From NCBI GenBank assembly GCA_007116245.1, contig SKIW01000038.1, positions 1 through 34,556 on the forward strand: a stretch of DNA of 34,556 nt, in the 5' to 3' direction. Shown piece after piece: positions 29,992 to 34,556 of this stretch. Below the pieces are notes generated by a model. The model was given only the letters and a program-made list of their open reading frames with translations, was not told the origin of the DNA and did no database searches. The translations under genes and the position numbers were made by a program. Source of the stretch: Candidatus Izemoplasma sp. GTDB taxonomy: Bacteria > Bacillota_I > Bacilli_A > Izemoplasmatales > Izemoplasmataceae. Each line of letters begins with the position of its first letter. Positions within the stretch are counted from its first letter, which is position 1.

Positions 29992-31029
29992 TTATTTCTC
30001 AAACCAGCTGTCTTCAACAAGTTTGTTCCAACCAACAATCACTTGTGTGTATAAGAATGAGACACGATGTTTCTTAACTTCTTGACTCATTGTAAACTCA
30101 ATGCGGTAATAATCGTCTTCTTCACGGATTGTCGCATCGAATATAATGGCTTTTTTACTTGTTTCTCTTAAGCTTTGAATTGTATCTCCAACTAATTTAG
30201 TTCCTTCGCCTTCTTCACCGATAAGCTTAACTTTAATATCGGAAATGTTTTCGAATATTACAATTGCATCATCGGATTTCTGTGCTTTAAAATGGGTGTT
30301 TTCAGGATGTGTTGGTTTAACATCGATATGGGTGAGATAAAAGATAATATGTTTTCCCTCGGTAAGCTGGACACGGTCCGCTTGTGTGTTGTAAAAAATT
30401 ATATCATCTGTGAACCCCGGAGTTAGGTAAGCATATTTTTGAATATACTTCTCAAATAACATCGTTGTATCTTCGTCCATCTCTTCTTCAACTTCGCGAA
30501 TGACGACTTTATCATCTTCAAAGACAATTTCATACGGTTGTGGATCACCTTTAAAGAATCCGCGGTATTTTAGCAGTTCCATAAGCGGATTAAGCTCGTC
30601 ACTATAGTGTTTCAATAAAATTTTCATTTTATCATCTTTTGTGACCATGAGTAGTTGTTTTTCATGATCTGTCGCAACTTTTTCAACTTTATCGAATGGT
30701 ATCACACTATATTTAGATAAATGAATTTGTTTAAAGAGTGCTCTTTCTGTGAACACTAGTATTTTACGACTATAAAATACAATGTAAATAATGGGTCCTA
30801 GTAATAGTACTAACCCAGCAATGATATAAGGGACTATATCTAATGTATACTCTTCGGGTAAAGTCACTATATTGAAAAAGCCAATAAGAAACCAGATAGT
30901 AACAATAAAAAAGAGTATTAATAACGCGTATGCTTGACCATTAACCTTTTTTAATGGTCGAATTATTTTGTAGTTTTCAAGTGGTTCTTTAAATAAATCA
31001 AAATACGTTACCTTAATCTTACTCATCAT
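29992..31029 (-). CDS. Membrane protein with PH-like cytosolic domain (unknown function)
   Basis: Two N-terminal TM segments followed by KILVFTERALFKQIHLSKYSVIPFDKVEKVATDHEKQLLMVTKDDKMKILL, resembling bacterial PH/DUF304-type domains. Confidence 0.7.
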   Translation of the reverse strand: MMSKIKVTYFDLFKEPLENYKIIRPLKKVNGQAYALLILFFIVTIWFLIGFFNIVTLPEEYTLDIVPYIIAGLVLLLGPIIYIVFYSRKILVFTERALFKQIHLSKYSVIPFDKVEKVATDHEKQLLMVTKDDKMKILLKHYSDELNPLMELLKYRGFFKGDPQPYEIVFEDDKVVIREVEEEMDEDTTMLFEKYIQKYAYLTPGFTDDIIFYNTQADRVQLTEGKHIIFYLTHIDVKPTHPENTHFKAQKSDDAIVIFENISDIKVKLIGEEGEGTKLVGDTIQSLRETSKKAIIFDATIREEDDYYRIEFTMSQEVKKHRVSFLYTQVIVGWNKLVEDSWFEK

Positions 31030-31035
31030 AACACC

Positions 31036-31344
31036 TCATCCTAATATCATATACCCTATTACCATAAAAACAACAAACACGATGGCGCCGAGTGGCACCA
31101 TAAAAATGGAGTATCGCCATTGTTTTTTTAACTCGTCTGTCCAACGTTCTTTAAAAACAATTGATAATGTTACTATTAACGCTATGTAAACTGGATAAAG
31201 CAGTAACCCGATTGTGATTAAAATAGAGCCAAACACCGCGTTATCCGAAAAAAGTACTCGGTAACCAAACACAAAACTTGCAAGCATACTAAATCCTATT
31301 GCCACGCCTGTAGCGTAAGCGATGAATGGTTGTTTTGTAATCAC
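31036..31344 (-). CDS. Small 3-TM membrane protein
   Basis: 102 aa, three hydrophobic segments, GTG start after AGAGGGGG; 6 nt upstream of the PH-like gene. Confidence 0.7.
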   Translation of the reverse strand: MITKQPFIAYATGVAIGFSMLASFVFGYRVLFSDNAVFGSILITIGLLLYPVYIALIVTLSIVFKERWTDELKKQWRYSIFMVPLGAIVFVVFMVIGYMILG

Positions 31345-31434
31345 GTGAAGCCCCCTCTGTTAAGATGATAATATTATAGCATATTTTATAATTAATCACT
31401 ATTAATGCAATACCTCTTTAATAGGCTAAATAGA

Positions 31435-31463
31435 TTGACATTTGAAAAGCCCTTAACTATAAT
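31435..31463 (+). promoter_or_regulatory. Consensus housekeeping promoter
   Basis: TTGACA-17 bp-TATAAT, exact consensus. Confidence 0.85.
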
Positions 31464-31485
31464 GATTTTGATAGGAGGTATGCCC

Positions 31486-31872
31486 ATGGTTGATATCCTC
31501 ATACAATATGGTATTCCAATTGTACTTGGTTTATGGATTGGTTGGCTGTTAACGCGAAAAAAACGTCATGCAATCAACACTAATGAACGCAACACCATCA
31601 GTTATGAAACCTTTAAACAAAACATGCGTAAAGGTCAGTTGGTTGATATTCGTAAAAAAGATCAGTTTGAAAAAGATCGTATTAAGGGTGCACGTAATTT
31701 TTCTGTAGGATTTCTAAAAAACAAACATCAATCACAAGTTCGTAAAGATAAACCAGTGTTTTTGTATTGTGAGAATGGTCGGAAGTCATCACGTGCTGCT
31801 AAACAACTGTCGAAAAAAGGTTTCCAAATGATTTTTGTTTTAGAAGGCGGTTTTCAATCAACAAAAAAATAA
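31486..31872 (+). CDS. Membrane-anchored rhodanese-like sulfurtransferase
   Basis: N-terminal TM then rhodanese domain with VFLYCENGRKSSRAAKQL (catalytic Cys). ATG 31486 follows AGGAGG; the ORF-track start 31405 is upstream of the promoter. Confidence 0.88.
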   Translation: MVDILIQYGIPIVLGLWIGWLLTRKKRHAINTNERNTISYETFKQNMRKGQLVDIRKKDQFEKDRIKGARNFSVGFLKNKHQSQVRKDKPVFLYCENGRKSSRAAKQLSKKGFQMIFVLEGGFQSTKK

Positions 31873-31897
31873 ACGGGAGATTATGTCCCGTTTTTTT
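31871..31897 (+). terminator. Rho-independent terminator of rhodanese gene
   Basis: AAACGGGA-N7-TCCCGTTT + T-run. Confidence 0.8.
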
Positions 31898-32249
31898 ATG
31901 CTTCTATAAGCTCAATCGTTTCGAATTCAACTTCGCTCAATGATCCATCAGTGCTCTCTAAAATTAAGTGCAAATGATTATTTGTTTTACGGATATCTAA
32001 ATCATGAATCACTAATAAAGCTTGTTTGACGCTATTTGAACTTAACGAAAAACGGATAATGTTCGTTAGTTTTAACAATACTCTTGTGTCTGTATTGAGT
32101 AAAGGATTGCTTTGTGAAAGAAGCTTAATATCCAATGTCATGGTGTTTTTATCTAAGGTAACACTATGTAAAAATCCATCATGGAAAATGGGGGGTCCCC
32201 CAAGTTTTTTGGCGAGTTTGGTTGTTTTAATTACATCGAGTTGATACAC
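31896..32249 (-). CDS. Small soluble protein of unknown function with 'FHDGFLHSVTL' motif
   Basis: Intact 117-aa ORF, GTG start after AGGAGG, own promoter. Confidence 0.7.
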   Translation of the reverse strand: MYQLDVIKTTKLAKKLGGPPIFHDGFLHSVTLDKNTMTLDIKLLSQSNPLLNTDTRVLLKLTNIIRFSLSSNSVKQALLVIHDLDIRKTNNHLHLILESTDGSLSEVEFETIELIEA

Positions 32250-32275
32250 ATTATCCCTCCTTGCTATGATAGCTT

Positions 32276-32304
32276 ATTATAGCGTGTTTCATGGTATTTA
32301 TCAA
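32276..32304 (-). promoter_or_regulatory. Promoter of 117-aa gene
   Basis: Minus TTGATA-17 bp-TATAAT; -35 overlaps the stop codon of the upstream OYE gene. Confidence 0.7.
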
Positions 32305-33404
32305 GACTTGAAGTTGTAACCATCACGGGTGAAATACTCGCGATTCTTCCAAAGTCTTTCATATAGATGTTTTGGCATTGTTTTTGCGTCAAATTCCCGT
32401 TTAACTATTCCTGTTTCTACGTGTTTTCCCCATAAGGGATCTGCAAGAATCGCTAAGCCAATCGATATCATTTCATAGCCATTTTCTAGGGCATCTGCGA
32501 TGTTTTCCTTAGTAGAAATACCGCCGACTCCAATCATCGGAATCTCATGGTTTAGGGTGTTTTGAATAACGTCGATGATCGGTGTTTTTAAAGCGTCTTT
32601 TCTTGACGGTCCTTGGCGATAATGTTTTAACGATATATGTAAGTAATCGAGTGGTTTATTTTTCAACATTCCAACAAGTTGAATCGTGTCTTCTACAGTA
32701 ATACCAGGTTCTTCAAGCTCTTCTGGTGAAAAGCGGTATCCTAAAATAAAGTCTTTATTATGAGACGTTTTGATGACTTCATGTACGCTATCGATAAGTT
32801 CTTCAATAAAACGCATCCGTTTTTTTACTGTCCCACCGTATTCATCTTCTCTACGGTTTGAGTGGGGTGAAAAAAACTGTTGTAGTAAGTATGTGTTTGC
32901 ACCATGAAGCTCAACGCCATCGAAGCCTGCTTGAATCGCGCGTTTGGTTGCCATGGCAAAATCGTCTATCGTTTGCTTAATTTCATCTACTGTCATTGCT
33001 TTAGGTGTAACTAAGTTCTCTCTTGGTGCTTTTATAGCACTTGCTGAAACAATCATGGAAGGATCGTTATAAAGTGATGGTAAGTTCATCCGACCACCAT
33101 GATGAAGTTGAATGACAGCTAATGCGCCTTCGTTTTTTATCGTTTTGGCAAGGGTTGTCATACTGGGTATATAGCGATCGTGTTTTAAACTCATTTGGCG
33201 CTCAAATGCTTGTGCTGAATCGTTAATACTCGTAGCAGCGGTAATGACCATCCCTAACGTTTTACTTCGTAAACGGTAATAATCGATTTCTGCTTTTGAT
33301 ACTGTGAAATCTTCATTTCCTGAGTAGGTTGTCATCGGTGCCATCACTAAACGGTTTTTCATAATAATCCCAGGTTTTATTTCGTAAGGTTTAAATGCTT
33401 TCAT
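32301..33404 (-). CDS. NADH:flavin oxidoreductase (Old Yellow Enzyme family)
   Basis: KNRLVMAPMTTYSG, VIQLHHGGR, GFDGVELHGANTYLLQQFFSPHSNRREDEYGG, GVGGIST. ATG 33404 follows AGGAGT. Confidence 0.92.
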   Translation of the reverse strand: MKAFKPYEIKPGIIMKNRLVMAPMTTYSGNEDFTVSKAEIDYYRLRSKTLGMVITAATSINDSAQAFERQMSLKHDRYIPSMTTLAKTIKNEGALAVIQLHHGGRMNLPSLYNDPSMIVSASAIKAPRENLVTPKAMTVDEIKQTIDDFAMATKRAIQAGFDGVELHGANTYLLQQFFSPHSNRREDEYGGTVKKRMRFIEELIDSVHEVIKTSHNKDFILGYRFSPEELEEPGITVEDTIQLVGMLKNKPLDYLHISLKHYRQGPSRKDALKTPIIDVIQNTLNHEIPMIGVGGISTKENIADALENGYEMISIGLAILADPLWGKHVETGIVKREFDAKTMPKHLYERLWKNREYFTRDGYNFKS

Positions 33405-33525
33405 AATGTCAACTCCTAACGATTGATATTGTACCACTTTATCGTCTTTTTTATTTATTAGACACTATATTTTTTAAAAAGTAAAGCGTTTTCAATTTAA
33501 GGTTTATTTTTCTATGGGCTTTGTG

Positions 33526-33531
33526 TATAAT
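33526..33531 (+). promoter_or_regulatory. -10 box of tryptophanase-like gene
   Basis: TATAAT, weak -35, AGGAG then ATG 33563. Confidence 0.5.
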
Positions 33532-33562
33532 GAACATATCATGGATGACAAGGAGTTAATTT

Positions 33563-34556
33563 ATGGACAATAAATACCGTGCTGAGCCCTATCGTATTAA
33601 AATGGTAGAGCCTATCAAGGAAACGACTAAAGAAAAGCGGATTGAGTATTTAAAAAGCGCAGGGTATAACCCTTTTTCATTGCGCAGTGAAGATGTTTAC
33701 ATTGATTTATTGACTGATTCAGGAACTGGTGCGATGAGTCAAAATCAATGGGCTGCCTTAATGCGGGGTGATGAAGCTTACGCTGGAAGTCAAAGTTTTT
33801 ACCGACTTGAAGGGGTTGTTAAACATATTACGAAATATAAGTATTTTATCCCTGCACATCAAGGTCGTGGTGCTGAGCAAGTTGTTTTACCACAGCTTGT
33901 GAATAAAAAAGGTTTAGTGTTTATCTCGAATATTCATTTTGATACGACAAGAGCGCATGTTGAACTTGCTGGTGCAAGAGCGATCGATTGTGTGATTGAA
34001 GCGTGTTTTGATGTTGAAACGTATCATCCTTTTAAAGGGAATTTTGATCTTCAAAAACTCGAAGAAATTATTCGTGAAAAAGGGGCCGAGAACGTTGCGG
34101 GGATTATTATGACCGTGACAAACAATTCTGCTGGTGGACAACCGATTAGTATGGAAAATATGCGTGCTGTTAGCGATATTGCCAAAAGATACGGGATTAC
34201 TGTGTTAATTGATGGTGCGCGTTATGCAGAAAATGCGTATTTTGTTAAACAACGTGAAAAAGGGTATGAAAACCATTCTATTCTAGAAATTTCTCAGGAA
34301 CTCTTTGCGCTTGCAGATATTTTCTTAATGAGTGCTAAAAAAGATGGTCTTTCTAATATGGGAGGGATTATCGCAATTAAAGAAGATGAAGAACTATACA
34401 CTAAATGTCGTACTTATATTGTTCCAATGGAAGGCTTCCCTACGTATGGAGGATTGAGTGGACGTGATATGGATGCTCTTGCAGTAGGACTTTTAGAGGC
34501 ACTTGAAGAGGATTATTTAGAACACCGTCTTGATCAGGTAAGATATTTAGGCGATC
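33563..34556 (+). CDS. tnaA: Tryptophanase/tyrosine phenol-lyase family beta-eliminating lyase, probably tryptophanase (C-terminus cut by window edge)
   Basis: YIDLLTDSGTGAMSQNQWAALMRGDEAYAGS, PAHQGRGAEQ, HFDTTRAH, NNSAGGQPISMENMRA, MSAKKDGLSNMGG (PLP Lys), EGFPTYGGLSGRDM. Missing from the ORF track because it lacks a stop in the window. Confidence 0.88.
   Translation, partial: MDNKYRAEPYRIKMVEPIKETTKEKRIEYLKSAGYNPFSLRSEDVYIDLLTDSGTGAMSQNQWAALMRGDEAYAGSQSFYRLEGVVKHITKYKYFIPAHQGRGAEQVVLPQLVNKKGLVFISNIHFDTTRAHVELAGARAIDCVIEACFDVETYHPFKGNFDLQKLEEIIREKGAENVAGIIMTVTNNSAGGQPISMENMRAVSDIAKRYGITVLIDGARYAENAYFVKQREKGYENHSILEISQELFALADIFLMSAKKDGLSNMGGIIAIKEDEELYTKCRTYIVPMEGFPTYGGLSGRDMDALAVGLLEALEEDYLEHRLDQVRYLGD

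Noticed and set aside
33541-33573. Possible tiny uORF MDDKELIYGQ overlapping the tnaA SD and start
   Set aside because: No SD, no Trp codon, does not resemble TnaC; most likely chance.
33914-34141. Minus-strand 75-aa ORF
   Set aside because: Antisense to tnaA, which is the real gene (absent from the track only because it is cut by the edge).
1-34556. CRISPR arrays, tRNA/rRNA genes, IS elements, prophage or toxin-antitoxin modules
   Set aside because: Looked for on both strands; no direct-repeat/spacer arrays, cloverleaf-like sequences, transposase/integrase motifs or convincing TA pairs were seen.

Overview
The window is a compact, low-GC bacterial chromosome segment made almost entirely of protein-coding genes. 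Gene content and order, short intergenic gaps, AT-rich promoters and use of TGA as a stop suggest a Firmicutes/Mollicutes-related lineage with the standard code (Acholeplasma/Izemoplasma-like). That taxonomic placement is inference.

From left to right:
- the N-terminal part of a tandem-domain lipoprotein, cut by the left edge
- dinB
- a 58-aa basic/TM ORF missing from the supplied track
- a recN-tlyA-dxs-xseB-xseA-nusB cluster
- a complete potABCD polyamine ABC operon
- a GH13 alpha-glucosidase, a YfcE-like phosphodiesterase, an RdgB-like pyrophosphatase and a KtrA-like protein
- a CPBP-family membrane protease
- a two-gene unit: ankyrin-repeat protein plus polytopic membrane protein
- a hup-gpsA-der-rpsA-like-cmk cluster
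- a membrane pyrophosphatase
- RluB/RsuA-like, CNNM/CBS and EF-P genes
- several small unknown membrane or soluble proteins
- a rhodanese and an OYE-family flavin oxidoreductase
- a partial tryptophanase/tyrosine phenol-lyase gene, cut by the right edge

I saw no tRNA, rRNA, CRISPR array, transposase or prophage. I found no convincing new multi-gene system. The items most worth a second look are the ankyrin/membrane pair, the PH-like membrane pair, the orphan 'FHD' small protein, the tandem-domain lipoprotein, and a recurring TGTAARCGCT element in several promoter regions. All homology calls come from motif recognition by eye; no searches were run.
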